Source: Saturnia japonica (Eukaryota; Arthropoda; Insecta; Lepidoptera; Saturniidae). From it: DNA of 64,000 nt. The notes under the pieces were generated by a model. That model searched no databases, was not told where the DNA came from, and was given only the letters and a program-made list of their open reading frames with translations. This document shows, in pieces, positions 39,901 to 44,504 of the stretch (within the stretch, counting starts at the first letter, position 1; every line of letters begins with the position of its first letter). Both the position numbers and the translations under genes were made by a program. Location of the stretch: positions 4,585,705 to 4,649,704 of the forward strand of contig CM065334.1 of NCBI GenBank assembly GCA_033032175.1, written 5' to 3'.

Positions 39901-42150
39901 TATTTAATAAACATAAACATGTGTGCATTTCACACAAGGTAGAAGCGAAACCTTCAGAAAACATAAAAATATACATGTTATTAATACACCACGCTGACTA
40001 TGAAACCTTTTGCCAAGGTTTGTTAATATGCAGGTGCACACACATAGGTACGTACTAACACGCGTACAAAGAGAAGACCGAGATAATAGGAATCACTGTA
40101 TTATGTATTCTCTCTTTCTCTCGCAGGGTAAATCCCATAGAATTATGTTTTTGTCTCTTTTTAGTGTCGCTTTTTCGTTTCATCGAGTTTTTAAATCACA
40201 ACTTTGCTAAAAAAGTTTTTACTTTATAACAAGAAAAAAATTACTTGTAATATTTACAAGCGGTTAAAGTAAAACTTCTTTGAATTGAAAAGTATAATAA
40301 TATTGACAATATAATTTACTCAGAACGCGATAAAGTATTACTTTTGACTGTTGTTTTTGAAACGCAACATCGGTAATGCCATTTTGGTAAAATAATCTCA
40401 CGTGTACCAGTCACAAAAATAATACCCAAAAAGCCCTCACTTCAAATGTGAATTGCTGTCGAAGCGACGGCCGGCAATATGTTACCTTATTGGTAGGTCT
40501 TGTTCCCCTCCCGCGTCCCGCAGACTATAACGAGAGTCGCACTTACGGCGGTCAGCCTATAATATTACAAATTCTTATTTCTCCCCTTCCACAACAGAAT
40601 TATACGCGCTGGGTTTTAGTGTAATCTTCATCTCGGCACGAACTAAAATATTGTCTCATCTTTCCGTACTGTGATGCAGTGTGTGTGTTAACTGTATGAC
40701 AGCACCGACTGTCGATGGATTGCTAATCTCTCGGTGGTCACCGTTGTGTTTAGATTGTACTGTGGTTACCATCAGGGATACTGCCGTTAATTTGCTGAGC
40801 TAATATGAAAAAATTGCTCAAGATTTTTTTTACGCTCTATTGCTTTTTATAGTCTATTTCTTTAGGAAAATTATGGGTTATACAACATCGCGCTACGAAG
40901 CCTAGGAGCGGAGCAGTGACCATCTGCCGATTTGTATGCAAACGGGGGTATTATATGTTTGAAACATGCACTTGTAATATTTACTCAGCGTAGGCCATTT
41001 ATTTTTAGCGCTCTTTAATCGTAGTTTTTCCGTATTAATTTTTATTTGCGAGGAACTCTAATTATTTTTCCGAAATAAAAGTAGCCTAAGTTACTCCTAG
41101 TAACATCAGCTATCTACCGCTGAAAGTCTCGTCAAAATCGGTCCAACCGTTTCGGAGATTAGCCGGAACAAAGAAACAGACAGTCAATTTAAAAAAAACA
41201 TGTGTTTCTGTTTTATAAGTTCAATATATACTGTGATATGCATTTAATAAAAATCCTGTTATTTCTTAAATTTCATTTATTTGTGTAGATAAATAATTAT
41301 TATTTTTATCGATAGACGTGGACAGGGTAACGCCGCCGCCAGCAGTACTGGCACGAGCGTCGTGAACGCGACCGCGAACCGCGAACGCGCCGGCAGCTGT
41401 GGTGCGAGAACCGTCATCGCCGACACCACTACACGCCACGGTCTGTATACCACACACACTACCACAAATACACTTGCAGTATGCGTGACAATGCGTTCCT
41501 CACGTCTGTAACAAGTAACAACAGACGAACGTTTTAACGTCACAAAATGGCGGCCCATCACGCCATTTGTGATTGCCGTTTTTCCACCAACCATAGCTAA
41601 TTAAACAAGGAACAAAGATGACAATCTATCAGATTAATTTTAGGGTTGAAATATTTATAATTGGTCCCAATATTATAACAAATATTTTTAACAGCTAAAT
41701 GGCTGCGATCTTCTCTATGTTGGAAGTATTCCACTAGTTGGACTGCCCCAGTAGACAGAAATCTCTAAAGAAATTTATGTCTGCCTTAACCTCTCCTATG
41801 CCCTGTTTCTGAGGTACCTTTATCTTTAGTTTAACTGTTCAATAGCGCTATTAGTTTAATAACTCATCAACCGTCTTTCTGAAGACAGAATCATACGACA
41901 AACTACAGTCATCTTTATGAAAATAATATCTAATGAGCAGTTAACTTGGAACCTCGGAAATTGGGCATTAATCTTTTACAATTCGCATATTTTTAGACCT
42001 TCTGGTTTAAGGTGTGCGTTGTTTATCATCTTTAGATATATAAAGAAATGTATGTTATGTATTATTTTTGTACGATTCACAGTGAGCCCGAAGCAGAAAG
42101 CCGAAGGTCCGGCCGAACTGAAAGCGCCGGTCGCAGCCAGAACACAATAA
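854..42150 (+). CDS. larp: La-related protein 1 (LARP1), 25 coding exons
   Basis: LARP1 is a cytoplasmic RNA-binding protein that binds the cap and 5' terminal oligopyrimidine tract of TOP mRNAs and controls their translation and stability downstream of TORC1. Exons, read by eye: 854-928, 2621-2737, 2975-3110, 3541-3660, 11156-11361, 15055-15242, 16070-16259, 16976-17407, 18132-18262, 19379-19486, 20105-20238, 22590-22687, 23761-23944, 25460-25614, 26425-26487, 28959-29105, 30973-31076, 33366-33473, 33782-33934, 35282-35390, 37846-37991, 38953-39086, 39551-39684, 41316-41440, 42083-42150. Every junction is GT-AG with matching phase. With three one-base corrections the sum is 3564 nt, or 1187 residues plus stop. 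The La motif lies near residues 270-345 and the DM15 repeats near 930-1080. The symbol larp follows the fly orthologue. The start codon is the least certain point. Identification of the family is very secure. Confidence 0.95.
1046..1322 (+). repeat. dispersed repeat (family 2)
   Basis: Shares TCGACGG, CTGATCCCGAAA, GCAAAAG(T/C)GAGTCACTATGA and GTGCACCAC blocks with 27220-27530. Reverse-strand relatives lie at 19700-19860 and 40690-40800, and a short one at 28555-28660. Probably a SINE or other short non-autonomous element. Confidence 0.6.
2621..2737 (+). CDS. larp: larp exon 2 ([12 protein letters not shown] segment)
   Basis: Acceptor TCCATAG and donor GTAAGG bound 39 codons. The exon begins [16 protein letters not shown], the conserved N-terminal LARP1 motif with its invariant DWPTLG, and continues into a His/Ser-rich stretch. 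Phase 0 on both sides. Confidence 0.93.
2806..2890 (+). repeat. dispersed repeat fragment (family 3)
   Basis: GTGTTAAATTTATTCGACAA followed by a CGCCGCGCCG core matches 9600-9720 and 21196-21310, and the reverse strand at 21914-22020. Confidence 0.5.
2975..3110 (+). CDS. larp: larp exon 3 (Gln/His-rich)
   Basis: Acceptor ATTCCAG and donor GTCAGT bound 136 nt, leaving one base to the next exon. It encodes a low-complexity EQQERR...[10 protein letters not shown] stretch, poorly conserved in the family. The call rests on splice sites and exact phase fit between exons 2 and 4. Confidence 0.8.
3541..3660 (+). CDS. larp: larp exon 4 (KWVPLDIDV segment)
   Basis: Acceptor AATTCCAG, donor GTACAT. 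It encodes a Gly/Lys-rich start followed by [11 protein letters not shown], which corresponds to the conserved KWVPL..DV box upstream of the Arg/Gly region in LARP1. Phase 1 in and 1 out. Confidence 0.9.
3690..3775 (-). repeat. dispersed repeat fragment (family 4)
   Basis: GTTTGTCTCTTTTTACTTTCGCTTTTACGTTTCATCGCGTTTC-like unit, also at 20620-20695 and 40130-40220 on the + strand. Confidence 0.5.
4020..4215 (+). repeat. dispersed repeat (family 5)
   Basis: Core TTATGAACCGATTTGGA(C/T)GATTCTTTTTTGTTGGATAG-GGATACC. Relatives: 19140-19290, 38740-38890, 42610-42770 (+), and 18990-19135, 37160-37380, 15600-15665 (-). Confidence 0.6.
4787..4921. mobile_element. fold-back MITE with TTAA flank, copy A
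   Basis: Nearly all of the element is two inverted arms: GCCTGCCTGTCC...GGAGCTGTG at the left and CACAGCTCC...GACAGGCAGG at the right, about 48 bp each with mismatches. TTAA sits at 4787-4790 on the left. A second copy is at 23325-23420. TTAA targets are typical of piggyBac-type transposition; this is inference. Confidence 0.65.
5468..5745 (-). mobile_element. LINE 3' ORF fragment
   Basis: The + strand is C/T-rich; on the minus strand it is a diverged relative of 27770-28065, whose translation shows the RRRGRPKKRW-type end of a non-LTR ORF2. Frames are broken. Confidence 0.55.
5959..5974. repeat. poly-G tract (16 G)
   Basis: Uninterrupted G run in intron 4. Length in an assembly is unreliable. 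Confidence 0.9.
6720..7670 (-). mobile_element. RTE-like LINE ORF2 remnant, RT core deleted
   Basis: Reading the minus strand from right to left: near 7480-7510 a [18 protein letters not shown] segment, typical of the region before the reverse transcriptase; near 7050-7170 [15 protein letters not shown]; near 6970-7000 RWFGHIERM; near 6855-6925 [18 protein letters not shown]. The last three are the C-terminal part of such ORF2 proteins. The RT catalytic core between them is missing and stops interrupt the frame. A dead copy. Confidence 0.7.
9090..9240 (-). repeat. dispersed repeat (family 6)
   Basis: ACTAATATAACAAAT..., GTTTGTTTGTTTAACACGCTAATCTCTGGAACTAC. Related to 9836-9960 (ATCTATACTAATATAATAAAG) and, inverted, to 18380-18610. 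The ATACTAATAT edge matches ends of RTE-derived repeats in Lepidoptera, from memory. Confidence 0.5.
9600..9720 (+). repeat. dispersed repeat (family 3)
   Basis: GTGTTAATTTTATCCGACAAACACCGCACCGCGCCG unit ending in CTCAC(A/T)TCCCGCAAGTA; the best-preserved relative is 21196-21310. Confidence 0.6.
10004..10662 (+). mobile_element. pogo/Tigger-like non-autonomous transposon
   Basis: Ends are inverted repeats of 21 bp with one mismatch: CAATGTAAACTCTTTATAACG at the left and the complement of CAGTGTAAACTCTTTATAACG at the right. TA is present on both sides (10002-10003 and 10663-10664), the target of this superfamily. Further TATAACGATAA sub-repeats lie inside each end. The 659 bp body retains a transposase N-terminus at 10388-10516. 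It is an internal deletion derivative of a pogo-group element. Confidence 0.82.
10388..10516 (+). pseudogene. pogo transposase N-terminal remnant
   Basis: Begins [20 protein letters not shown], the conserved start of Tigger/pogo transposases and CENP-B-like helix-turn-helix domains (MASKRKxxSVxLKM...). It stops after 42 codons; the rest of the HTH and the whole DDE domain are absent. Not functional as a transposase. Confidence 0.75.
10735..10930 (+). repeat. dispersed repeat (family 7)
   Basis: TCTGTCTGTTTG...AATCTCCGAAACGGTTGGAC, CGATTTTGACAGGACTTTCA, AGATAGCTGATATTAT. Copies at 22826-23035 (+) and 41000-41190 (-). Confidence 0.65.
11156..11361 (+). CDS. larp: larp exon 5 (RGG-rich segment)
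   Basis: Acceptor TTGACTAG and donor GTATGA. The exon is GC-rich against an AT-rich intron and encodes an Arg/Gly stretch ([15 protein letters not shown]) then a Pro/Ala and His-rich tail. LARP1 proteins carry an RG-repeat block at this place. It follows the 7.5 kb intron 4, the longest in the gene. Confidence 0.88.
12060..12230 (-). repeat. dispersed MITE-like repeat (family 8)
   Basis: GTGCACGACCGTCGTACG...AGTAAACAGTATG; diverged relative of 12467-12712 and 15284-15505. Confidence 0.5.
12467..12712 (+). repeat. dispersed MITE-like repeat (family 8)
   Basis: Contains ACTGTTTACTTTAGTGTACTG and ends CGCACGAACTTGTACGACTATAG. Matches 15284-15505 in reverse and 26140-26312 in the same direction. 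Confidence 0.6.
13007..13372 (+). repeat. dispersed repeat with poly-G(20)
   Basis: Starts AGCAGCTGACCCGGCAGA, a repeat edge familiar from Lepidoptera, and ends TATTATATAGATATAGATA. It contains a pure G run at 13155-13174. Confidence 0.55.
13640..13860 (+). repeat. dispersed repeat (SINE-like)
   Basis: CCCGCTTTAAAAGAGCGATG...TGTGTGTCTGTCTGTGGCATCTCGTAGCTC. The motif combination resembles a lepidopteran dispersed repeat from memory; no second copy seen here. Confidence 0.35.
14723..14882 (+). mobile_element. deleted relative of the pogo-like element
   Basis: TACAGTGTAAA...TATAACG at the left, AACTCCCTATAACG-TTAAGTGAGCCAA inside, and ATGCTCAGTCGAGTTTC near the right end all match the element at 10004-10662, with the middle removed. 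Confidence 0.65.
15055..15242 (+). CDS. larp: larp exon 6 (start of La motif)
   Basis: Phase 0 selects the acceptor at TACAG|CTG after a C-rich pyrimidine tract at 14985-15020. The exon encodes an Ala/Gly/Tyr-rich segment and ends in LKDLIKKQ plus two bases; the junction codon with exon 7 restores Ile to give KKQIEYYFS, the opening of the La motif. The donor GTGAGT is near consensus. Confidence 0.92.
15284..15505 (-). repeat. dispersed MITE-like repeat (family 8)
   Basis: GTCGTACAAGTTCGTGCGCG at its left edge is the reverse complement of the right edge of 12467-12712; the CAGTACACTAAAGTAA core is shared. Confidence 0.6.
16070..16259 (+). CDS. larp: larp exon 7 (La motif core)
   Basis: Acceptor TTTTTTCTAG, donor GTAAAT. 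It encodes [19 protein letters not shown] and then the [16 protein letters not shown] stretch, both hallmarks of the LARP1 La motif, an RNA-binding winged-helix fold. The conserved Tyr-Tyr-Phe, Asp and Phe-Leu residues of the family are present. It ends in phase 0 after RFK. Confidence 0.98.
16290..16900 (+). repeat. dispersed repeat cluster in intron 7
   Basis: GTGCAGCTGCCGGAA near 16336 is a scrap of family 9. GGTGGTCGTACTTACAGTATTT and the following T-rich part match 29320-29420, and CGTGGGTAGTTAAAAT matches CGTGGGTAGTGAAAAT at 29234. Overlapping ORFs here are not genes. Confidence 0.5.
16976..17407 (+). CDS. larp: larp exon 8 (La motif end and charged linker)
   Basis: Acceptor ATTCCCAG, donor GTAGGC; 144 codons. 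The first residues, [13 protein letters not shown], finish the La module (compare the PEKWPLP segment of other LARP1s). The rest is a Lys/Glu-rich, low-complexity linker likely to be disordered. It is the longest coding exon. Confidence 0.95.
17870..18090 (-). repeat. tRNA-type SINE (family 9)
   Basis: Landmarks AAGCCTAGTGGTGAAC, GGGTGGTAGCTAGCCA, CACGATGTTTCCCTTCA and GCAGGGATTCGAACTC. Read on the minus strand the last is GAGTTCGAATCCC, a Pol III B-box match. Other copies: 29906-30118 and 32410-32600 (same orientation), 34305-34500 (opposite), and B-box scraps at 25340-25400 and 33280-33320. Confidence 0.6.
18132..18262 (+). CDS. larp: larp exon 9 (acidic linker)
   Basis: Acceptor TTTATAG, donor GTTAGT. 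Glu-rich linker ([10 protein letters not shown]...SEEKPSEK) continuing the style of exon 8. Ends with two bases of an Arg codon completed by exon 10. Little family conservation; supported by phase. Confidence 0.85.
18380..18610 (+). repeat. dispersed repeat (family 6)
   Basis: AATATTTAAGGCTAGCT...CTATACTATTCCTCGTGAGTCTGGCTAT shared with 21603-21780; the tail AGATTAGCG...AACAAACAAACA and ATCTATACTAATATAAA is the inverse of 9090-9240. Confidence 0.6.
19379..19486 (+). CDS. larp: larp exon 10 (Pro-rich linker)
   Basis: Acceptor AATTCCAG, donor GTATAT. It encodes [16 protein letters not shown] and a Pro-rich end (AVPPPPLP). The donor runs directly into a (TA)n tract. Not conserved in distant LARP1s; supported by splice phase and base composition. 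Confidence 0.8.
19700..19860 (-). repeat. dispersed repeat (family 2)
   Basis: GACCGTCGATGGATT...ATCTCTCGGTGGTCACCGTT and GATTGTACTG: inverse of the left part of 1046-1322. Confidence 0.55.
20105..20238 (+). CDS. larp: larp exon 11 (PAM2-like motif)
   Basis: Acceptor TGATTATAG, donor GTGAAT. After a Gly/Ala-rich segment it encodes [13 protein letters not shown]. LNPxxxEFVP fits the PAM2 consensus that binds the MLLE domain of poly(A)-binding protein, and corresponds to the CPEFVP segment of human LARP1. Confidence 0.92.
21196..21310 (+). repeat. dispersed repeat (family 3)
   Basis: GTGCCCCAAGTTTTCACC..TTTTATCCGAGAAACACCGTG-CCGCACCGTCAACG, closest to 9600-9720. Confidence 0.6.
21603..21780 (+). 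repeat. dispersed repeat (family 6)
   Basis: Parallels 18390-18560 nearly step by step: TCAATATTTAAGGCTAGCTG, CATACTATTCCTAGTGAATC. Confidence 0.6.
22046..22235 (-). repeat. LINE 3'-end-like repeat with (ATG)n tail
   Basis: On the minus strand it runs ...GGTCGGTAGACCTGGTAAAG, GGGGGAACCCTGTATCTACG and ends in (ATGATG)n. Such (ATC)n-tailed sequences are common non-LTR 3' ends in Lepidoptera. The short ORF across it is not a host gene. Confidence 0.5.
22590..22687 (+). CDS. larp: larp exon 12 (ends DIWTE)
   Basis: Acceptor ATATTTCAG, donor GTAACC. A Ser/Gly/Asp-rich segment ends in SPDIWTE, and with exon 13 reads WTEVKRR, equivalent to the WIEVKKR box of vertebrate LARP1. Phase 0 at its 3' end. 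Confidence 0.9.
22826..23035 (+). repeat. dispersed repeat (family 7)
   Basis: TCTGTCTGTCTG...AATCTCCGAAACGGTTGGAC, parallel to 10735-10930 throughout. Confidence 0.65.
23325..23420. mobile_element. fold-back MITE, copy B, TTAA at right edge
   Basis: Inverted arms GCTGCCTGTCCACT...GGAGTGGAGTTGTGCAAA and TTTGCACAACCCCGCTCC...AGTGGACAGGCAGC, about 45 bp each around a short loop. TTAA at 23417-23420 on the right; the left TTAA is not kept. Same family as 4787-4921. Confidence 0.7.
23761..23944 (+). CDS. larp: larp exon 13 (contains a frame break)
   Basis: Acceptor TTGTATCAG, donor GTTAGA; 184 nt where phase requires 185. The 5' part reads [10 protein letters not shown] in the frame entering from exon 12. 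The 3' part reads [16 protein letters not shown] and HNTFTDPW in another frame, matching the EELDFLFDEEM...NTFTAWSDEESD region of LARP1. The switch lies near 23785-23800, in GTTCCCGGGAGCG, and fits one missing base. The frame joining exon 14 is the downstream one. Confidence 0.9.
24003..24062 (-). repeat. SINE 3' fragment (family 1)
   Basis: CACGCCTGTATCCTCGAAGGGTAAGGCAGAGGTGTACTAATGTACA matches the 3' end of 52849-53077. Confidence 0.6.
24490..24845 (-). pseudogene. unrecognised coding-like remnant
   Basis: On the minus strand one frame reads [20 protein letters not shown], continues to [16 protein letters not shown], stop, [20 protein letters not shown] then [10 protein letters not shown], with only two stop codons over about 115 codons. 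I do not recognise the family. A related GP-x-x-FI-x-P-x-KKQDRL stretch lies at 51678-51845. It could be transposon-derived; AT-rich chance ORFs remain possible. Confidence 0.35.
25460..25614 (+). CDS. larp: larp exon 14 (contains a frame break)
   Basis: Acceptor GTTCTAG, donor GTAACG; 155 nt where phase requires 154. The 5' part reads [20 protein letters not shown] then TQT, the conserved SDEESD...DRDVNKILIVTQT block. The original frame then hits TGA at 25558-25560. The remainder ([15 protein letters not shown]) is open one base over and joins exon 15 in phase. The break lies near 25540-25547, in GCGCCCAAG, and fits one extra base. Confidence 0.9.
26140..26312 (+). repeat. dispersed MITE-like repeat (family 8)
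   Basis: CATACTGTTTACTTTAGTATACTGTAGTGACGTA and CCCCGCCAACGTCTCTCACA; diverged relative of 12467-12712. Confidence 0.5.
26425..26487 (+). CDS. larp: larp exon 15 (VITDGL..YEEDLW)
   Basis: Acceptor TTGACAG, donor GTTCGT; 21 codons. [20 protein letters not shown] matches the VINDGLFYYEQDLW box of LARP1. A short, highly conserved exon. Confidence 0.95.
27220..27530 (+). repeat. dispersed repeat (family 2)
   Basis: GATGGTAAGCACAGTAGAATCC...CCGTCGACGG...CGCAAAAGCGAGTCACTATGA...GTGCACCAC; parallel to 1046-1322 and longer at the left. Confidence 0.6.
27770..28065 (-). mobile_element. LINE ORF2 C-terminal fragment
   Basis: Minus-strand translation gives [49 protein letters not shown], the (R/L)RWYGHVxR...RGRPKKRWxDxV ending common to several LINE ORF2 proteins. 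At least two stops interrupt it. Confidence 0.65.
28806..28827. repeat. (TA)n microsatellite
   Basis: Pure TA alternation in intron 15. Confidence 0.85.
28959..29105 (+). CDS. larp: larp exon 16 (VISREQFE, Pro-rich)
   Basis: Acceptor TGTGACAG, donor GTAACT; 49 codons, phase 0 both ends. [14 protein letters not shown] matches the VNMISREQFDTLTP segment of LARP1 and is followed by a Pro run and a His cluster. Confidence 0.93.
29906..30118 (-). repeat. SINE copy (family 9)
   Basis: GACCCAAGATGGAGACACG-TTAAGCCTAGTGGGGGAAC and TTGAGGGTGGTAGCTAGCCA as in 17870-18090. ORFs across it are by-products. Confidence 0.6.
30973..31076 (+). CDS. larp: larp exon 17 (ARFYAANKD)
   Basis: Acceptor GAATTCAG, donor GTAAGT (consensus). 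Gln-rich start, then a basic stretch and [16 protein letters not shown], matching the SRFYPVVKEGRTLDA segment of LARP1. Ends with two bases completed by exon 18. Confidence 0.93.
31231..31395 (-). repeat. SINE copy, tRNA head lost (family 1)
   Basis: GATCACGCCTGTATCTTCGA, GTATGTTTTTAGGTCCCGTA, GGGGGCGAGCCTATTG as in 52849-53077, then divergence. Confidence 0.65.
31815..32201 (-). pseudogene. endogenous viral element: SF1 helicase-like fragment
   Basis: Minus-strand reading near 32075-32040 gives [18 protein letters not shown], a strong fit to motif V of superfamily 1 helicases of alphavirus-like plus-strand RNA viruses (HExxGxTF). About 40-100 bases further on, in a different frame (about 32003-31945), is [16 protein letters not shown], which fits motif VI (VxxSRHT) except that the usual Arg is Trp. 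The frame is broken between them and again beyond, so this is a decayed copy with no intact product. Upstream motifs (Walker A/B) are not seen. An oligo-A stretch lies about 40 nt past the fragment on its own strand (T run on + near 31760-31775). A cellular SF1 helicase scrap is the main alternative. Confidence 0.6.
32410..32600 (-). repeat. SINE copy, diverged (family 9)
   Basis: GTGGCCTAAGATG, AACGTTAAGCCTCGAGAGGG, GTGTGTGGTAGTATAG and AGAATGTTTCCCTTCACAGA parallel 17870-18090 with more changes. Confidence 0.5.
33366..33473 (+). CDS. larp: larp exon 18 (KTRHS..VGWIMD)
   Basis: Acceptor GTTCACAG, donor [26 protein letters not shown] and [10 protein letters not shown] match the RKTRHSSNPPLESHVGWVMD box, one of the most conserved LARP1 signatures outside its domains. 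Confidence 0.97.
33782..33934 (+). CDS. larp: larp exon 19 (DM15 start, contains a frame break)
   Basis: Acceptor TTAATCCAG, donor GTAAAT; 153 nt where phase requires 152. The 5' part reads [12 protein letters not shown]...[20 protein letters not shown] in the incoming frame. The rest, [13 protein letters not shown], is open one base over and matches the TQHVYHKYRRRCL opening of the first DM15 repeat. The break is in CACTTTCACG near 33889-33892 and fits one extra T. Confidence 0.92.
34305..34500 (+). repeat. SINE copy, inverted (family 9)
   Basis: CATCGTGATGACACCATAG, GGCTAGCTACCACCCTCAAG, CATCTTGGGCCACATCGCC: reverse complement of the family core, in intron 19. Confidence 0.6.
35282..35390 (+). 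CDS. larp: larp exon 20 (DM15 repeat A)
   Basis: Acceptor ATTTGAAG, donor [26 protein letters not shown] then [13 protein letters not shown] is nearly identical in pattern to other LARP1s. The DM15 region forms HEAT-like repeats that hold the m7G cap and the +1 cytidine of TOP mRNAs. Confidence 0.98.
35822..37125 (-). mobile_element. Tc1/mariner-superfamily transposon, complete ends
   Basis: Perfect 32 bp inverted repeats at 35822-35853 and 37094-37125 (CAAGGTGTCCAGAAAGGGTA...), flanked on both sides by TA (35820-35821 and 37126-37127). The 1304 bp element contains one transposase gene on the minus strand and lies in larp intron 20, antisense to the host gene. Identical ends point to a recent insertion. 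Confidence 0.95.
35929..37009 (-). pseudogene. Tc1/mariner transposase with one frame break
   Basis: The likely start is the ATG at 37009 ([11 protein letters not shown]...). The N-terminal half has the helix-turn-helix seen in DUF4817-type insect transposases ([18 protein letters not shown], then [11 protein letters not shown]). The catalytic half starts around 36660 in another frame and has all three acids: [26 protein letters not shown] and [20 protein letters not shown], with 36 residues between the second and third Asp by my count. The frame changes once near 36665-36700, in a T/A-rich stretch (TTCGATTTTTAAAG on the coding strand). It cuts and pastes the element at TA sites if intact; as written the frame break should kill it. 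Confidence 0.88.
37846..37991 (+). CDS. larp: larp exon 21 (DM15 repeat B)
   Basis: Acceptor TATGATAG, donor GTGAGA. Encodes [20 protein letters not shown] followed by [10 protein letters not shown], the central DM15 repeat with its RYGLECLFR(F/Y)YSYGLE signature. Phase 1 out. Confidence 0.98.
38740..38890 (+). repeat. dispersed repeat (family 5)
   Basis: TTTGTTTATGAACCGATTTAGATGGTTC...ACTTCGAAGATACATCA; see 4020-4215. Confidence 0.55.
38953..39086 (+). CDS. larp: larp exon 22 (DM15 repeats B/C)
   Basis: Acceptor CCCTCGCAG, donor GTAAAC. Encodes [17 protein letters not shown] and then [18 protein letters not shown], matching the [14 protein letters not shown]...PKLQEYL..FRRLEDFRV end of the DM15 region. 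Confidence 0.98.
39551..39684 (+). CDS. larp: larp exon 23 (post-DM15 tail)
   Basis: Acceptor TTTTTACAG, donor GTTAGT. Encodes [13 protein letters not shown], a Pro/Arg/His stretch and [10 protein letters not shown], comparable to the HKRHSV segment after DM15 in human LARP1. Confidence 0.9.
40130..40220 (+). repeat. dispersed repeat fragment (family 4)
   Basis: GGGTAAATCCCATAGAATTA then TTTGTCTCTTTTTAGTGTCGCTTTTTCGTTTCATCGAG, as at 20620-20695. Confidence 0.5.
40690..40800 (-). repeat. dispersed repeat (family 2)
   Basis: GACTGTCGATGGATTGCTAATCTCTCGGTGGTCACCGTTGTGTTTAGATTGTACTG; close to 19735-19805. Confidence 0.6.
41000..41190 (-). repeat. dispersed repeat (family 7)
   Basis: Inverse of 10735-10930: AAAATCGGTCCAACCGTTTC then GGAGATTAGCCGGAACAAA. 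Confidence 0.65.
41316..41440 (+). CDS. larp: larp exon 24 (variable tail)
   Basis: Acceptor TCGATAG, donor GTCTGT. GC-rich, encodes an Ala/Ser/Thr-rich tail ([18 protein letters not shown]). Not conserved, but its phase and composition fit between exons 23 and 25. Confidence 0.78.
42083..42150 (+). CDS. larp: larp exon 25, stop codon
   Basis: Acceptor GATTCACAG; reads [20 protein letters not shown] and TQ to the TAA at 42148-42150. The terminal exon was chosen because its phase completes the single base left by exon 24 and it is the first stop reached. Confidence 0.82.
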
Positions 42151-42225
42151 CTCGTTGCACCTCCCGACACACATAAACACCGCGTACCAGCTTATCTGTA
42201 TATATATACATTATATTAATTTAAA

Positions 42226-42241
42226 AATAAAAATAAATAAA
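42226..42241 (+). promoter_or_regulatory. candidate proximal poly(A) signals of larp
   Basis: Overlapping AATAAA hexamers at 42226-42231 and 42232-42237, and more up to 42241, lie about 80 nt past the stop. They would give a very short 3' UTR; distal signals further on could give longer ones. Confidence 0.4.
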
Positions 42242-44244
42242 ACGAAAAAATACAAAAAAATAATTATATGATAAAAACATTATAGTTACAACTGAAGTGT
42301 GCTACTTAAAAAGTGTAGATTACGAAAGTGCATTTTATATATATGTATATCATATAAATAAATAGTGTTAATAAGTGATTTGTGTCGAGACTTGGGGGTG
42401 ATAGAAAAAAACTCGTTACGAATGTGTGTACGTGAAGGTGTGTTTTTTTTTCTTCAACGGATTCTTATAGTGTTTTGTGGCTGGCGATTGGGTATGCAGG
42501 CTGCATGTCGTACGGAGCTTAGGTGAGTGATGTTACTACTACTACTATTGTTTTGTTTTACACACGACACTTCTTTCGTCACGCGCTCTCTCAGCAGTCG
42601 AGGTCTTATATGATATAACTTCTTTATTTATGAACCGTTTAGGGTGTTTTTTTTTTGTTGGATATGGGATACTTCAAGTGTGGGTGGTGGTGTCCCATTT
42701 TAATTTCATTGGTATTGCAACTTCAACGTTGAACTTCGAACTATGAAACTCTTTAAAATCATTGCAGTTGATATTCCGTTATTAGCTTTCCTTTATTTTC
42801 TGTAGTAATTATGTAAGTTTTGTTGAATTTGGATATGCTCCGATGGGGCTGGCATACACCAACTGTAAAAAAGCACATTCAATAAAGAAGAAAATGTACT
42901 TTTCACAGAGCTGTCTCAATGCAAATATGGCGTTAATAAACACCGCAAAATATTCGATGTAATTTATTAATTTAAAACCCTAAATCAATATTATTTTCAA
43001 TTACATTTTTTTAAATGATTTCGGTCCGGTTGCCTATTTCTCTGACAATATTTTTTTCTATTTTGTTACAGCTTCTGTACATGGACAATAAGGAACGCGG
43101 CGCTATGACGTCACCAGACATACATTTACACGTATTTTCGTAAAAAGCATGTAAACAGAAACCATTAAATATTTAAACAATAATGTGGGCCGAAGGTTCA
43201 TAATTGTCGATAAAAGTTCCAAGATTATAATACCATCGAAATATTGAAAGGGCTATGCAACAATTGAAAATTACCCATATTATTGCGTCGATAAAATTGT
43301 AATATTTATTTTGACAGCTTTTATATTTGTAACTGATTTCATTAGTCGTCGATACTTTGATTGATTTGATTATTGACGTGACAACGTCTTATAAATTGGT
43401 TTGCCGGGTGACACTTCAAGAAACTGCGTTACGCTCCGCTCACGTTATGCGCTCACAATGAGAGCGAGTGAGAGGCACGCGTCCCTTCCACTCGGGCATG
43501 GTTAGCCCGCCTAAGAGCGAGAGAGACAGACATAAAGTCGTTGTCACGTAAAACTTTCGCCCGTATACCGACTTTACAGGCAACCAAATTTTTTTTAATC
43601 GAATAATTATTTTTAAGTGTACAGACAATCTTATAAGCATGCAAAAGTTACGATCGCTAATTAACTTGGTATTCGACGGAAATAATTTTCGACTCGCATT
43701 ATGTTTAGATATCGGTTTATCTCGCTAACGATAGTTTTGACATCGATAAAATAAAATGAAATCTCTGATTTTAGACAGACGGGTTTTTATATTTATGTAA
43801 TGATTCGATGGATTATCTTTATTATTTGCTTACGATTTATTTTATCGATATCAAAATTGATAAATTATTACAGAGGTTAGCCTCGTATAATAATTCGTTT
43901 TCATAATTTATCGATCTCTCTTCTGATTGGATATATTCTACAGATTATATATACTAGGGTTTTGCACATAGTTTTGTTCGAGTTTAATATTTACATTTGA
44001 AATAATGATTTACGAGGTCTTAATCATAAAAATCTATCAAGTGGTTTTTCCTTCTTTGTCTGATCGATATAGATATATAGGTTCTTTTTTTCTTTTTTTT
44101 TCCTAACTTGGCAACTAGTCCTCTTTGTTGAAGACCATTACTGTCATTATCGAGTGAATATAGTGTCCAGTCTTGACGATTTTAGTATCCTCAGATGAAG
44201 GATTACTTGTATGTAGAATGTTAATAAGTAAAACCGATAGATAG

Positions 44245-44504
44245 ACCGGCCGCACACGTCAGGTTTCCTATTAGGCTTTCGAATCAGGAATTCCGATTCG
44301 TTATTCCGTCAGCGTCGTGCAGACGTTCGTTTCTTTCCATAGGAAATAACTTACCACCAATATACTTGCTTCCGAATCGAACGTCAGAATTTATTTCCTT
44401 TCGGAACATACAAGATCGTTTGCTCCATTTAGTACAATTTATATGAAATACATGCATTTGGGTTTCAGAATAAGGAATGCGGAAAACCGATGTGTGCGGC
44501 CGGT
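44245..44504. mobile_element. MITE with CCGGCCGCACAC inverted ends
   Basis: ACCGGCCGCACAC at 44245-44257 is mirrored by GTGTGCGGCCGGT at 44492-44504; the arms continue imperfectly (AGGTTTCC against GGAAAACC). No coding capacity. The superfamily is not clear; flanks show no convincing duplication. Confidence 0.65.
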
